Below, piece after piece: positions 1-13,100 of a stretch of DNA of 64,000 nucleotides. Origin of the DNA: Cryptomeria japonica (lineage: Eukaryota; Streptophyta; Pinopsida; Cupressales; Cupressaceae); the NCBI RefSeq assembly GCF_030272615.1, contig NC_081413.1, positions 717,857,867 to 717,921,866 on the forward strand. Reading direction: 5' to 3'. Position numbers and translations under genes: made by a program. The notes under the pieces were generated by a model, which ran no database searches, was not told the DNA's origin, and saw nothing but the letters and a program-made list of their open reading frames with translations. How positions within the stretch are numbered: position 1 is the stretch's first letter; every line of letters begins with the position of its first letter.

Positions 1-833
1 TGATCATTCAAGTTTTTTTTTGAATTGCATTTTGGCAGAAAATCACCATATAAGAATGAAAGCTCAAAACAAAACATGTTGATGCAGTGAAGGAGGAATG
101 GTGTAGATATATTAAGAGAGGAAAAGGAGTTGTGAGCCTTAGAAAGAATTCTAAGAAAGTTGCAGTGTGCATGAGAAAGTATACTGGTGAAGAGGATTCT
201 ACTGGCAGTTCTATAGTCTTGCAGTTGAGCCTAATCAGTAAGGTGTGGTAGAGCAGGCATCATCCTAGTGTGATCTAGTGTGTGTAAGAGGAAGAGAAAG
301 ATTATAGAGGTTGAGAAATAGAGACATTAATTCCACAACCGATAGTGTGAGCTTTAGTGGAGGAGAAAAGACTGTCAACCGGTAGAGTGCCATTTGATCA
401 AAGAGTTCTAGAATTCATTTTCAACAAAAAGCCTTAATTGTATTCAAATAGTATTTCAATATACATCGCCAAGTTGAAGCTTGGTGCAGGGGTTGGTGCT
501 CCTTGGGTTGGTGCCCTAAAAGTGTAGTGGTTGGTTCTCCTTGGGTTGGTGCATAAAATATTTGTAAGTCTATGTTTTATTGTGAGGTTGGATTGGAGCA
601 GTAAACTCCAATAACTTTTCTAATCGAGGTTTTTCCCATATTGGGTTTTCCTCATAAATCTAGAGTTGTGAATGACTTGTGTGTGAATGATCTCTTTGGT
701 TCTCTTTCTTGTATTATCGGTATGACTTCTTAAAAGTTAAGTGAGTAATTGATATTTTGATATTAGTTTAGAAAAGAGAAAAAGCTAGAAACCACTGATT
801 CACCCCCCTCTCAGTGGTATTCAGTGTTCAACA
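1..833 (+). mobile_element. LTR fragment (LTR-a), 3' end of an LTR in plus orientation
   Basis: The segment ends with a hairpin-like CTGATTCACCCCCC/CTCAGTGG motif at about 796-818 and a terminal GTTCAACA (826-833), the shape of an LTR 3' end in sense orientation. It carries a TTTTTCCCATATTGGGTTTT box at about 630-650 and GGTTGGTGC(T)CCTTGGGTTGGTGC repeats at about 485-560. The same blocks recur as reverse complement at 2,796-3,190, which defines the family. The left end lies outside the window. No PBS follows position 833, so this is not an ordinary 5' LTR. Family membership is well supported by the inverted copy; lineage is inferred to be copia-like. Confidence 0.7.
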
Positions 834-2795
834 ATGTCTTCAAGGTGGTACCTCTTAGGTTCAACAAGTTCCTTATGTGCAACAAACCAAAACACCTTCA
901 TTCACTTCATCCTAATGCAATCATCCACCATCCACTTCATGCTACCTTTTTATACCTTCCTTGAGCTCATCTTATCTCCTTCCACCAACTTCACTTCCAA
1001 CCCCCACACCTATCATTCCTCCCCCACTTCCCAACACCATTGAAAACCTTTCATTCATTGAGATCATCCACCCACAATACCTATCACCTACTCCTACCAT
1101 TGTTTAAACTCAATCTGATGATCCTCACATCCTTCCATCCACCCCATCTATCTTAGTTGAGGAACTCCTTATGTTTCCATATACTCCATCTCCCCCAGTT
1201 GAGGAACTCCCCATCCTTCTATCTAATTAATTTATCCCAATTGAAGAATCTCCCATCCTTCCATCTACTCCATCTATCCTAGTTGGAGAATTTTTCATCC
1301 TTCCATCCAATCCATCCACCCAAGTCATCAAACCTTCCGTCATTCCATCCATTCCCTTTGAAGAGTCTACTCACTTACTCCTTGTCACACCATCCACACC
1401 TATCCCATCATTCCAATGCATGTTGAAAAAATTATTGATCCAAATTAAGATCCAACCATTCCATCTCCTCCATCTCAAGATCCCCTACCATTTCCTCTGC
1501 CAAGTCTATATCCTCTTGTCCCATATACTCCACCTCTTGATCCTCCATCCCACCACCTTCACTCTATCTCCTTGGTACACTTACCTTCATCCATGGTAGT
1601 TCACTCGTAGAAAAAGAACATCTCAAATACACCACCCATTCTCCTCCATCTAATAATGGACTCGCATCTTGTTACCTAGAGAACAAGTATCCTACTTTAG
1701 AAAAAAATCTCAAAAAAATTAACTATAAAGGTAAAGGCTTAGGCCTACATGAGAAAGGTATTTTGGAGACCATCCATGTCAAAGAACATCTAAGATCTCA
1801 TGGTCTCGGTTACATATCCCAAGGCACTTCACCATAAAATGTTGGTACAACTAATGCAAAATCCAAGTATTCTTCCAGACACACCATTGCATCTCCCCAT
1901 CATTACTCCAAATCATTTATTGCCATACCCCCTCCTCCATCATATAAAGATAAAACAACCATTCATTTTCCTCCATCCTCTAAATCCATTATGGGTCCCT
2001 ATATCCCAAATTATACCTTTATATATCTCCCACATGCTAAATCCATTTTGGGCCCTTATATCCCAAAATCCCATCCTCCATCTTTTCCTACTCATCCTTC
2101 CATATGTAGATCCCATATCCCCATCACCCATCATAAAACTTCTTCTCCATTCTTTTGTAATTAGGATCAAAAAAGGCACATGTCCTCACATTCCATCCAA
2201 CATCCTACCTCCATCACTTCACCCATATTCCCTCCATCTCCTCCATGTTCGCACACTCCTTCCAATGCTACTTGCAACAATTGGGATGCCAAATTAAAAA
2301 TGCATAAAGCCTAACACCCACATCAATATAAAGATGATGATGTCCACTGAAAAAGACATGCTCTAATAGTGAAAAAGATGATACCAAAATGCAATGAATC
2401 CTATAGGCTAAAAAGGCCCACTAAAGTAAAAGCAAAAACAATGTGGATTCCAAAGCAAAAAGAAGAAGTGCATCCAAAAGAAGAAATTGCAATGGCATCC
2501 AAAAATGCTAGTCCACCAACTAAACATTCTCCCCCTCCATCTCCTAAGTCTATTTTGGATCCCTATGTCCCAAAGCTACCTATAACAATTCCTCCATCAT
2601 ATCAACATGTTGTACCGATCTCTCCTCCACTCATCCCACATCCCCCACAACATGTGCTAATGTTGGTCCCGACAACATCCCCCCATCACACTCACTTTCC
2701 TTCATTCCATCTTAACACTTGCCACCACCATATCCCTTATACTCACCATCAAAACCATATAATCCAAGCCTTTACATAATTCACTAATTCCTAAT
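834..2795 (+). pseudogene. Pyrimidine-rich decayed coding fragment with a G-patch-like motif, between two inverted LTRs
   Basis: This segment is very C/T-rich, with many CCATC-type words, and reads as Pro/Ser/His/Ile-rich peptides in several frames. At 1,721-1,825 one frame reads KGKGLGLHEKGI, then I-x-V, then HGLGYISQG. That spacing fits a G-patch (GxGLGxxxxGIxxxIxVxxxxxxxGLGY), an RNA-binding motif also found in some plant retroelement polyproteins. A second plausible coding block at 2,369-2,520 (another frame) is Lys-rich, with KRPTKVKAKTMWIPKQKEE. The two blocks are separated by frameshifts and stops, so this is a relic. I cannot say whether the source was a gypsy-type element or a host gene. 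Confidence 0.45.
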
Positions 2796-4490
2796 TGTTG
2801 AACACAAGATGCCACTGAGAGGGGGGGTGAATCAGTGATTTCCAAACTTAACCCATTTCTATCCTATGTGTGTATACCAGTTAACTGATCTAACATAAAG
2901 AATACATACCGGTTAGATGGGAGTATAACACAAATTCAACCACACATAGAAGGGACATATCATAACACCAAATGTATGAGGAAAAACTAAGAAGGGAAAA
3001 AACTCGGTGAGAAATGCTACTGGAGACTACTGCTCCAATCCAGCTTCACACTAAAAAACCTTGGTTACAACATTCAGGGCACCAACCCAAGGAGTACCAC
3101 TCCTTCTTTAGGTTACCAACCCAAGGAGCACCAACCCTTGATTTTAGGGCTCCAACCTAAGGAGAACCAACCCCTGCACCGAGTCCCAACTCATTGATCT
3201 ACAATGAACACTATCAATTACAAAAGTAATCTCCTTGTTACAAAAGAACTTTGTAACTCTAATGCAAGTCTCTCCACTGGTTCTCCTCTCTCCAATTCTC
3301 TATTAGTTCCCTACTCACCCTCTCACTACTCCAACCTTATCTCTTGCTGCAACTCACTCTCTGTTGCAAACTTACTGGTTCACCCTCTTCTTCTTCTATG
3401 TCAGTTCTGCTCTTTGTCAATTCTATTTTCTTTGTCACATTGCTACTAGCCACCACCAGTCTTCTTCCCTCATTTAGTTGTCTACTATCTGATTATTGCT
3501 GGTTCTTTTCTTATCAGTACTTCATTGTAATCTTCTCTTTAATCTTCTATGGATCTTCTCTATCAGTTCTATCACCACTAGTCTACTTATCTATCAGACT
3601 TCATGGCAAACTTATGATTCCCTCACTCTCACAAGTTGAACTCTTCAAACCGGTTCTCTCTCACACACTCAGTCTCTTCTGTGATTGTTGTTGAGTACTA
3701 GACTGGTTAACTCTCTAGTTTTTCTCCCTTCATTGGATTTACTCTCTTTTGTTGAAGGAACAGATTAGGTCTTTGATCTGGATGTTTATACTATGCCTTC
3801 CACCAAAATGACATTCAAATTTTTGGTGTGCTAGGGTTTCTTAATCAACCTTGAGGCAAATCAAATCCAATCAGATCTCCTTCCAGAGATTGACCACTTG
3901 TAACAGATCAATCAACTCTGCTAATGTCACTGCATCCAGAACACGTTTGCCATATTTGGCAAACACAACACCACTTTCGGTCTGCACTTGTAAAACATCT
4001 ATGAATTGATCACTCAGATAGCTTCACCTACTTGATCAGCACCTGGACACTCGGCCTTGATCATGAAGTCATCAAATAATATTTTTGTCCTTTGATCAGT
4101 CTTGAGCTGCACCCTTATGCTCTCAACCCGTGAAACACACTATCAACATTAATGTCAACCAATCACCACCTACCTCACCGATAACACTTCATTGACCATA
4201 GTGTGCATGAAACCTATCACCTACATGTCATCATAGTCAGCATCCACCTCTTCTAAGTCTTCTATGTCAATCCAGACAAGATCATCGACAAACCACATAA
4301 CCGAGTTCATCTACCAGTTCATAGACCTGTAGGTTATACCCTAACCTGTTTGTCTTCAACCTTGCACTTTGCTTCTCTTCTGGTGGAACACCTAAACTGG
4401 TCAACACTCTTGCCAACCTTCCTCATGCACATCTTTAATAGATGGAAGCCTTTCACTTTTGCACCTTGTCAGCTTTACCAGTGGACATAT
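2796..4490 (-). mobile_element. LTR-b, inverted copy of LTR-a family
   Basis: It starts with TGTTGAACACAAGATGCCAC and a CCACTGAGAGGGGGGGTGAATCAGTG hairpin, the reverse complement of the LTR-a end. The accepted match continues through the accept/CACCAACCC(A)AGGAG repeats to about 3,190. From 3,190 to 4,490 the sequence is CT-rich and non-coding; I assign it to this LTR or its flank only because nothing else starts before the next LTR at 4,491. The right boundary is therefore uncertain. With LTR-a it forms a tail-to-tail pair. Confidence 0.55.
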
Positions 4491-6795
4491 TGATAATATG
4501 ATGAAATAATAATGATCCAGTCAACTACTGAGAGGGGGGGGGGTTTGGATTAGTAGATAGAAAATAAACTAAATTTTCACCAAACTGAAATTAGGCTCAG
4601 AAACAACTTGCTAACTTAATTGGTTTAGTCACTATAACTAAAACTACAACTGCACTATCAAGTTTATGGGTTGACTAAAATATCAATGATACAATGTAAC
4701 TGATATGAAACTCAAATACCTTTTAACCAAAATATTAAAACACTTTACTAGCATTAGTAATAGCTTATTTTAGATCACTTCCAGTCATCTAAACATGTCT
4801 TAGTGGTTTTACCAATTATACATATTAACCATATAAAAAACACACAAAATCATTCACCACTTGACACAATGATTTTACATGTGGAAACCCAAATGTGAAA
4901 AACCATGGTGGGGATGAATACCTACAAGTATTTTGAACTATTCTTAAGTTCACCCTCTTAGGAGCAAGCCTTTTTAGAAGCTTTACAAAATTGTTCTATT
5001 AGGAACAGATCCGGTTAAGGACCACCCAGTTAAGGGATTGACTACAATACCTTGTTAAAGGCAATACCCTGTAAAAGGTAACCTCAGTGGAGGATTTTAA
5101 ATCCAAGGTAATGGATCACCTGTTTAGAGGATTTAAACAACACCAAGCCTATTAAAGCTTACCTAGTTAGGGGATTTAAATATTGTAATGGTTAGAGAAC
5201 AACGGGGTCTTTGTTGATATGGTAATAGCACTGCTATGCTTAATCAAATCCTTTTATGCTCCTATCTTCCTTCACAACATTCTACAGATACTCCTTTTGG
5301 TTCGGCAACAAAACTCAAACTTAATAAATTTGCCAACACACTTTACAAACAAATTCATCAACCTTAAATACAAATACAATTGGTCAGTAACACAACACAA
5401 AACCTAAGATCTCATAGATATTACAAACATATCGGTTCAAACATGACCATTGGATTACATAGAAATCAACTACACATTGTTCTAGACAACTTGAACCGCT
5501 CCTAGATCACCACACATCGAATCCTATAACTCATCAAGTAGTTTTAACTTCATTCTATGCATTTTCCCATTCCCAAGATAAACAGTTATCTTTATGCACC
5601 AAACCAATTTGAAACTCATCACGTGCAACATGCATACATGGCATCTTCATCTTTGATCACCATTCTATCATAGATAATCATTACCAATTCTCCAAGCTCC
5701 ATCGATTAGTGTTCTTCTTATCAACAAGTTAGGGTCACCAGTTGATCACTCTATTTCAAATAGTAATACCAGTTTCCTTCACTGCTTCACTACTGGTTGC
5801 ACTATTGCATCAGTATTGGTTGTAATACAACTCCATTACCGGTTTCTATTGAAATCATTGACAACACTATACTTCATCTATGCAATCTTCATGCAATGCC
5901 AACACATACTTATCGGTAGCCACCTTGATGACACCATGTCATCGACCTTCAACAATCTCCATCTATCTACATTTGTGGTAGAACCTTTCTCCATCTTCAA
6001 TCCGGCAACATCCTCTGTCTACAAATGTTCCAACTCTGCCTTCTTCCTCAATAGACTGGTTCTCCTATTAACTAGTTTGTCAAAGTGACAAACATATCCT
6101 TCAATCTCTATATCGACAACCCATCATGTCTACCCAGCTGATCCAGTGCATCACTTATCACATGCACCTCGAGAAACTAAGTGTTACACTGGTTGATCCA
6201 ATGTGAGCCTTCAAACACTTGCCTTTAACTCTTTTGTCTTATCTCAAAGAACTATGATGCATTACATACATACTAAGAAATATGCTCCACTTACCAGTGG
6301 GAGTAGATCCTTGTCATCTGCATCATGCAATCCACAATGTGGCTTCCCTATTTAAGAAGACACATCTTCAAACAAGCACAACTAATCTAGTTGGGCACAC
6401 TCACTATTAGTCATATCTTCAACCTGTGATATCATCTTCATCTGGTGGGAGTCCTGTTGGTTGACATCCACACAACATACTGGTGGCTTGCACATACTTC
6501 ATCTCTAGTGTTGATGTGATTTTTGTAACATTCTGCCTCTTCATCACAATCAACAACCCAACATCTTTCTCTCTTGTTGGTTGGCAACAATGCACTGCCA
6601 ACATGATACTTACCTGTCTGCAGTCCTTATGTCTTCGACACAAGTCAGGACTAACCTATGTACTGGTGACCTGCTAGGCTAGGTAACATCAAAGACATCA
6701 CATCCTATATGTATCAATGATAGTATTGCACATACATCTCCCATACTAGTTGCCATCCTATATTGTTTGACATCAATAATAACACAATGCCAACA
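4491..6795 (-). mobile_element. Copia-type LTR, minus orientation (2.3 kb)
   Basis: The left edge TGATAATATGATGAAATAAT and the following ACTGAGAG-plus-G-run motif parallel the LTR of element D (14,580 and 63,011). The block GTGGAAACCCAAATG...AAAAACCATGGTGGGG at 4,879-4,912, followed by repeated TTAAAGG/TTAGAGGATTT words, also matches. The right edge is CCAACA (6,790-6,795), followed at once by ATCTCCCCCTTTGG, the complement of a polypurine tract. This is therefore the 3' LTR of a minus-strand element whose body lay to the right. Most of that body is gone. Confidence 0.7.
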
Positions 6796-6901
6796 ATCTC
6801 CCCCTTTGGCATTGATGTCGACATATGTAGTATTCCACATACTACATAATCAATCTCCCCCTTTGTGTGTTCCATGGATTCTCAGACATGTAGTATGCAG
6901 C
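6796..6901 (-). mobile_element. Polypurine tract and scrap of internal sequence next to the LTR
   Basis: ATCTCCCCCTTTGGCATTGATG directly abuts the LTR and repeats once as AATCTCCCCCTTTG at about 6,850. On the minus strand these are AAAGGGGGAGAT tracts that prime plus-strand DNA synthesis. Related tracts occur beside the LTRs of elements C, D and E. Only about 100 bp of the internal region remains before unrelated sequence begins. Confidence 0.6.
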
Positions 6902-8122
6902 TGTAAAGTGGAAAATTGGATCCTAGGATTATTTTCAATTGGGAGAAACTTTACATTCAAAAGAGGGGTTGAATCCAATAGAGCCAAATCCAAGAGAGAT
7001 AAGGATCTGAATACTAAGTGTATTGCAAGTGATTGAAGTGTGATTTACCCTCTTTCGTAAATGAGAAAGTTGACTTGTTGACTATGTGGAAAAGAGAGAG
7101 AAAATGGGTGAAATGAGGTTCTACCAGTTCGGGATTGCATTGTAACTTCAGATCTGAGCTAATTAAACTGATGTAGATCTGCCCTCCCAATTTAGAGAAA
7201 ATTTGTCAAGACCGTGGCGGGAATGTACATGATCCGCCACAAAATCCATGAAACAAAAAGGGTTCTTCTGTCTCTTCAAATGAAGCCCAAACCTGCAATT
7301 ACAACTATGCACTTGCAACCTACACATAGAAAGAGAAGAAAATGTGGGTGTGGATAAGGGTTTGCCTTAGTCAAACCCGGGTTGAGGAATCAACCTAGAA
7401 ACAAAGTAATTGCAAATGATTGAATATAAACAATGGAGATGCATACCTTGTAGATATGCAACTTGTTGATGATGATTTCTTTTCTTCTTGAATGTAACTA
7501 TAAATGTTGTATGAAATGACATGTAACATGAAAAAACCCTAACACACACACATGCTTGAAAATGAATGTTTTAATGTTTCTCCAATGAATGGATGAATGA
7601 AGAAGACTTAAATTCTTGATGATGACCTTGAAATCTTATATCTTCTCCTTATGCTCTCTATTTCTTATCCTTTGTTGTCCATCTATGTGCTATCCATCCA
7701 TCCCTGAATGAGGGTATTGAATTCCCTTTTATACATTCCTCAAGGATTAACTTTCAACCACCAAAGGCCAACAAAGAGGAATAACAAACCTTGAAGACAA
7801 GAAGTGCATAGGAGATCAGGCAACCCACACATATGACCACCCTAGGAGGTGGTTACAAGGGTGCCATGCCACTATCCTAGGGAAAAGGGATGCCATGCCC
7901 TTGTCCTAGAGGGGATAGGGGTGTCACTCCTTTGTCCTACCCTATTTTGGAGCCCAAATAGGGTCTAAAGAAAATACAAGACATGAAGGAGGAAGGGAGA
8001 AGGGTTAGAAATGCAGAAATAGAACTTGGTTAAGGAAGGAGATGTCATCGCCAAGGTGAGGACCCCAAATGTGGTTAAAATTGTAGGGGTCACAATGTCA
8101 TGTCATGACACTATAGTGGCAT
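6902..8122. other. Unclassified ~1.2 kb non-coding insertion
   Basis: This stretch separates two blocks of copia-like 3' internal sequence (6,796-6,901 and 8,123 onward). It holds no convincing ORF. It contains CCATGCC/CCTAGG-rich words (about 7,840-7,930), a CCCTTTTATA sequence near 7,725, and ends with a GGACCCCAAATGTGG block. It begins TGTAAAG and has GGGTCACA near 8,087-8,094, which could be LTR edges, but no matching target duplication is visible. I do not recognise it. Confidence 0.3.
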
Positions 8123-8820
8123 ACTACAAAATCTCTCTCCCCTTTGACAATAATGGCAAAGGGCACTGACAGGGTTTCTCTCCTCCCTGTGTCTACCAGG
8201 CACTGACACTTTTCTAACCCCCTTTTTCTCTATCAGATGCTTCTCCTCCTTTGACCATTATACATTGCATCCACTCAATTCACAACACTTTGAGATGGAG
8301 GGCTCAACCACCAATTGACACCAAATACTCAGCTACCAAGTGTATATGCAAACCAAAAATAGATGCATATACAAGTCTGAAACCAATTGAAGGCACAGTG
8401 TCAGTGAATACAACATACCTGTCAGTCAGAATACATTATCTCCCCTTGATATGCAGGAGCCATTCTGACCCCAATTTTCAAATATCAAGTGTTGAAGCTA
8501 ACATTGATACTAATTGTGTCTTCTACGATACCAATTGTATGTTCTCCTGTGCAGGTAACTCTTCCTCTTTGCAGACAACACTCTCGGTGGTCTAGTTGTG
8601 ATTTCAATTGGATAGACATTGAAATATCTCACAACCCCAGACACTTTCAAAGACACAATCATACTGGTACAACCATAGACACTTACAGACCCTCTGTGTA
8701 CAACAAGTTTGATACTAGTAAGAAAATAGGGTTGTCAACTCCCCCTGAATCATAGATCTTAGGTCCTCATTGCCTACTGGGTTCAAAACTAGAACTCCAA
8801 TCTGTAACATATACCGTGAT
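8123..8820 (-). mobile_element. Relic of copia 3' untranslated internal region
   Basis: It contains CTCTCCCCTTTGACAATAATGGCAAAG near 8,130-8,165, the same spacer found downstream of the RNase H stop in element D (about 16,110-16,150). It probably belongs to the element whose LTR is 4,491-6,795. The short open frames here look random. The right boundary is arbitrary. Confidence 0.4.
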
Positions 8821-10187
8821 AGGACCTAATATTATGTCTTACAAAATTTGGTCATCTTGGTTTTATTTTGCCCTTGGTCAAGGTATTAGGGTTTAGGGCT
8901 ATGGGAGGTTGTGTCTTTTATGATTGAAAAGTGGTTTGAAAGTATTTTTTTGGCCCCTGTTATATTCTTCTATTGCCTTTTCTCACTTAAGGTTGAGGGT
9001 TCTACTTTCGTTCACGAGGCCATTTTCAATCTCTAGGCAAAATATTGGTTAACCGGTTCATAAAGTATGCTTTCCTAAGTCATCCGCATGAAATTCCCTA
9101 TAATCGGTCCCCTTTTAAAATATTTATGCCTATGTTTGCATTTTCCTAAGTCCGGCAAGTGTTAAATACCATGACTATCTATTAAAGAAAGGATAGATCC
9201 AATGACTAGCGCTTCCTCACGATCAAAGATGCGAGGGTTTTAATGACCGTGACATCATGAGATGATATCACATGTTATCAGTGGAAGATGACAGGGTTAG
9301 CAGTGCAACCAGTCAAGAGCTTTGTAATACTGGTTTGCAAGGTGGTAAAGGTCGGTCTACTAACAGTCCCATCAATTTGCACATGCTCAAAATGAATGAG
9401 GATGTTTTATCCTGAGGTAAAAGGCACTCGACTTTTAAGTCCTAAAGGAGTTGATGGGCAGTATGCAAAGAGGTAAAGATTGAATAGATCAAATGGCCCT
9501 CATATTTTCGTAATGGAAGTTGCAAGGTGGTTATAGACTGCGACATCGCGGGATGATGCAACGTGTCTCAAATTGACCAGAAAGACCTATAGTGGGGCTG
9601 CTGATAGAATTCGACATAAAAAGGAGGTGTTACTGATGTGTCATGATTTTGTGGGGCCATTGATATAGATGAAAGAACAGATGATGAGTCAACAAGTAGA
9701 TCATCGTTGGATTGTCCAACTAGGAGGATGATTGATGACTAGTTTTCAAAATTCTTAATTACAAATCTAGGAGCCATTGTTTCGCTCGCGCGAATATTAT
9801 TGGCGGACGAGACATTTGCGTCTTTTCCCAAACAATAATTAAAAGACCCTTAAAGGTTTTTCATTCGCAAAAGATATCTTAGCAATTTTGAAGAATTTCC
9901 TGCTACTGAAGGAATTTTGGACATCTCTTTGCGACACAAAATTCTCATCTCTGGCAAAAATTAAAGCAGTAAGTTTGTCTCAGCTCTCCATATGTTCTTA
10001 AAACAAATTGATATTACAAACTATGTGTGAGATTGTGAGAAAAAAATTAATTTGTATTAGGGTTAGATGTTGGACAAAATATAGTGAAATTTGTTTTAAA
10101 TTACTCAGGTAATTTGAAAATCTTGTATTAGCCCTAGCTTTCCTTCCCTAAATTTGGAATTATAGTATAAAGCCCTAGTTGTAGAAA
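8821..10187 (+). other. Non-coding leader/upstream region of gene copy A
   Basis: No protein-coding homology is visible. The region is AT-rich, with GC-richer islands such as CTCGCGCGAATATTATTGGC near 9,786, a TAGTATAAAG TATA-like word at about 10,163 just upstream of the copy-A ATG, and GCAGTAAGTTTG at about 9,967, which looks like a 5' splice site of a non-coding leader exon. Copy B has a comparable ACAAGTAAGTTG before its ATG, and ORF2 of element E has TTTCAAGGTATTTAC. This is inference from layout, not homology. Confidence 0.3.
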
Positions 10188-13100
10188 ATGGCACCCTCGC
10201 GGAAACATTTAGGACAGGTCGATTATATGTAAAGAAATATTAATGATGATTTTTTGGCAGTTGAAACCCTCTACAAATGATAAGAAGCAGAGGAAAAGGT
10301 TTGTGGACGGAAAGACCATAGGGGAGGGGTTAACTGACAAAGCATTCCACTTGGCAGATGCTAAGATACAAATGACTGGATTAGAAATATTCAAATTATG
10401 GTATGGACAAAGGAAATTAAATTCCCCACTATCCAGTCCTTTGCAATATGATTTGGGAAAATTGGTAGTACCGGGTGTTTTTATAGATGTCAATTTGCTT
10501 AAAGCTATTGCTGACAGGTATGACCCCGTTTCAAGGGTTATTAGGGGAAATGATGAAGAGGTTTTATTTCAAGAGGTTTTTGACCTATATCAACCATCCC
10601 CAAGCCTGGTGCCAATAGGTTTAAATGAATAGAAGATAGAGTATTACAAGATGAGGGAATTTGTCAGAAATAGTTTCCTACCAATGCATCTAGCCAGAGT
10701 GGGGAGTATAACATATCATATCAGCCCTAGCTCAGAGGAGCCATTCCCAATTGGCACCTTTGCCCCTTATTTTCAAGCTACTTTCTATTCTTTGTGCCAA
10801 ATATTAGGTTTCAATCCCATTACAGTGATGCTGCCTATTTTCATGTACATGGCTATGCAGATACAACATCCGGATTATACAGTAATTTTTTACTTTGCCC
10901 CTTATCTCAAGGAAAAGATTCATGAGGGTTTGTTAGATATTAAGGAACAAGTTGTTGGTGTTAAATTCTCTTGGTATTATTTACTTATGCATATCTTCCT
11001 TTTCAGAAATGCAGACTATTTTGAGGGTACCATGAACCTCAAAAGGACAATTGATAATCAGGAGATTCCAGTATAACTTTGGAGAATAGATATGTCTTGG
11101 GATAGACAAGAAGCTAGTTATATAAGGTATGATAACAATTTTGCAATAATTTTGCTTCTAGGTTAAGACAATGGTTGACAGTAAATCTGCTAGGGAATCC
11201 TAAAGAATTACATGAATTTGTAAGACCTAAGGAGAGAGTGCCTCTTGCCAGGATAGAACATAATTGGGGGGATTTTATCCCTGTGAGCACTTTTATTAGA
11301 ATTTATGGTTTCTCTGGACAACCAAATATACTTCCCTTCAATATTCCTTTGAGAATGGGATTTTCTAAGGTGATGTGGCAGATAGGATGCATTCAAGATC
11401 AGGATCTAAAAGGAAAGGGAAAAGGAACAATTTTCCTAGACTACACTATAATCCCTCATTTTGTGATTTTAAAAGGGGGACATGAGCATTTTGACAAATT
11501 CTTTGTTCCATATCATTTGGGGGTAAGTATAGCTAGAAACAGTGATCCTGAGGGTTTCTATAAGGATTTTAAAACAAGAATAAGAGGAGGTCACTCACCC
11601 CATGTGCATAATTTTCTTAAGGACATAATCCAAAATGATTTTGACTCCATGACCTAGGAATGGAGAAAAGAGAAGTGGATAATCTTCAAAAAATTATGGG
11701 CCGATATCCAAAAGATATATCCAAAATATGATCCATTAAAGGAGTTTTCCTCATTTTGTGCCAAGGTTGAATGTGTTATGAAAATTTTTGATGAATTGAC
11801 AAAGGTTCTAAAAGAGAAGCTAACTAGACTTGAAGAAGTCTAGTGCCAACAACAATTAAGTTCACGACCTTTTGTATCCCAGAGGGCAAGTGGTATAATA
11901 GCAGACAGACCCATTCTAGAATCTTCCCATAAAAGGATTAGAGAAGAAACAAGTGAAGAAGAGGATAATAGCAATGACATCAGGAGATTGATAAGGAGGA
12001 AAGGTAAAAAGGTGATGAGTTTAGAACCATGCCCGAAGATGCAGACTAAGCCTTTTCAAGGAATTAAGATTATTGATCTTGAAGATTCTGGCAGAAGTTC
12101 CTCACCATCAACTGTATCCTTTTCACTGGTAAGACAAGATGAATATCAGGTGGAGGGAGACAGGTTTGTTGCAACAAGTGCAGAAATGCAAATGGGTATA
12201 GTTGTATTGCCTCCTAATTTGGAGTTGGATCTTACTCCCTTGGATATTTAGGGTAAAGATTTCAATGATGCAAGTAAAGAGGCATGTGATAGCTTCCTTA
12301 AGGATGATGCATTTGTAAAAAGCCCAACCTTTTTGTAGTTAGTATGGAAAACAAAGGTTGATGAATACAAAGGAAGAATTGCTGAGAGGAAGTCCCAAAG
12401 GCCAAAAAGATTAGACCAAGAAATCCACGAGGAAGTAAAAAGTGAAATGAAGGAAGAGTTCAAGGAAATCAATGCTGATGAGGGAAGGAAAATTATAAGT
12501 CAAGCCGGAGTCTTGATACTACCAGAGTGGGATATAGCAGATGTAGATGCATTTGAAATCAAAGGAAGAGGAAGAAGGGTTGGCATTGAGTGGATCAGAC
12601 TTTGCAGATGATTATGCAACCTTGTCTATATGGGCACTAGAGGAAGGACCTAGAAAGCCCCACATCAGTGACTTGAATCCCAACTTAAGGGGAATCCTGA
12701 TCATAAAGAGATTGGTTGATACATCAAGTGTAGAGGCTACAAATTTAAATATTGATGTTGCTAAGATGGCACATGAGAGTGAAAAACAAGAAGCTTTAGA
12801 GAAAGTTGAGTTAATAAAGAAATTTGATAAACTTTTTAATGATTATAATGCATCTTAGAAAAGATGTGTGGAGTTGCAAATGAGAGTGGAAATCCTGGAG
12901 CAAGGACAAATAAAGGTTCCTTATCCTGCACTTATAGGGTTGTCTAAACCATCAACGTCCAGGTCATCGCCTATAGCCCAAGGAGGAGAAGTAGCTTAGA
13001 TGAACATAAGTACTAATGTCCCTGGTATGGTATTAGTCCCATATGATGATGATGAGCCTGATACTACAAGATCCACTGAGCCAATTGAGTCTCATCTTTT

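Noticed and set aside
834-1043. Small plus-strand ORF right after LTR-a as a gene
   Set aside because: It starts within 3 bp of the LTR edge in C/T-rich sequence, and the reading frame shows no recognisable motif.
3204-3694. Ser/Leu/Cys-rich ORFs resembling membrane peptides
   Set aside because: They come from a CT-rich stretch within or next to LTR-b. The hydrophobic look is a composition effect and no homology is seen.
6902-8094. TGTAAAG...GTCACA as a solo LTR
   Set aside because: No matching target duplication, hairpin or TTTTTCCC box was found, and no partner copy is in the window.
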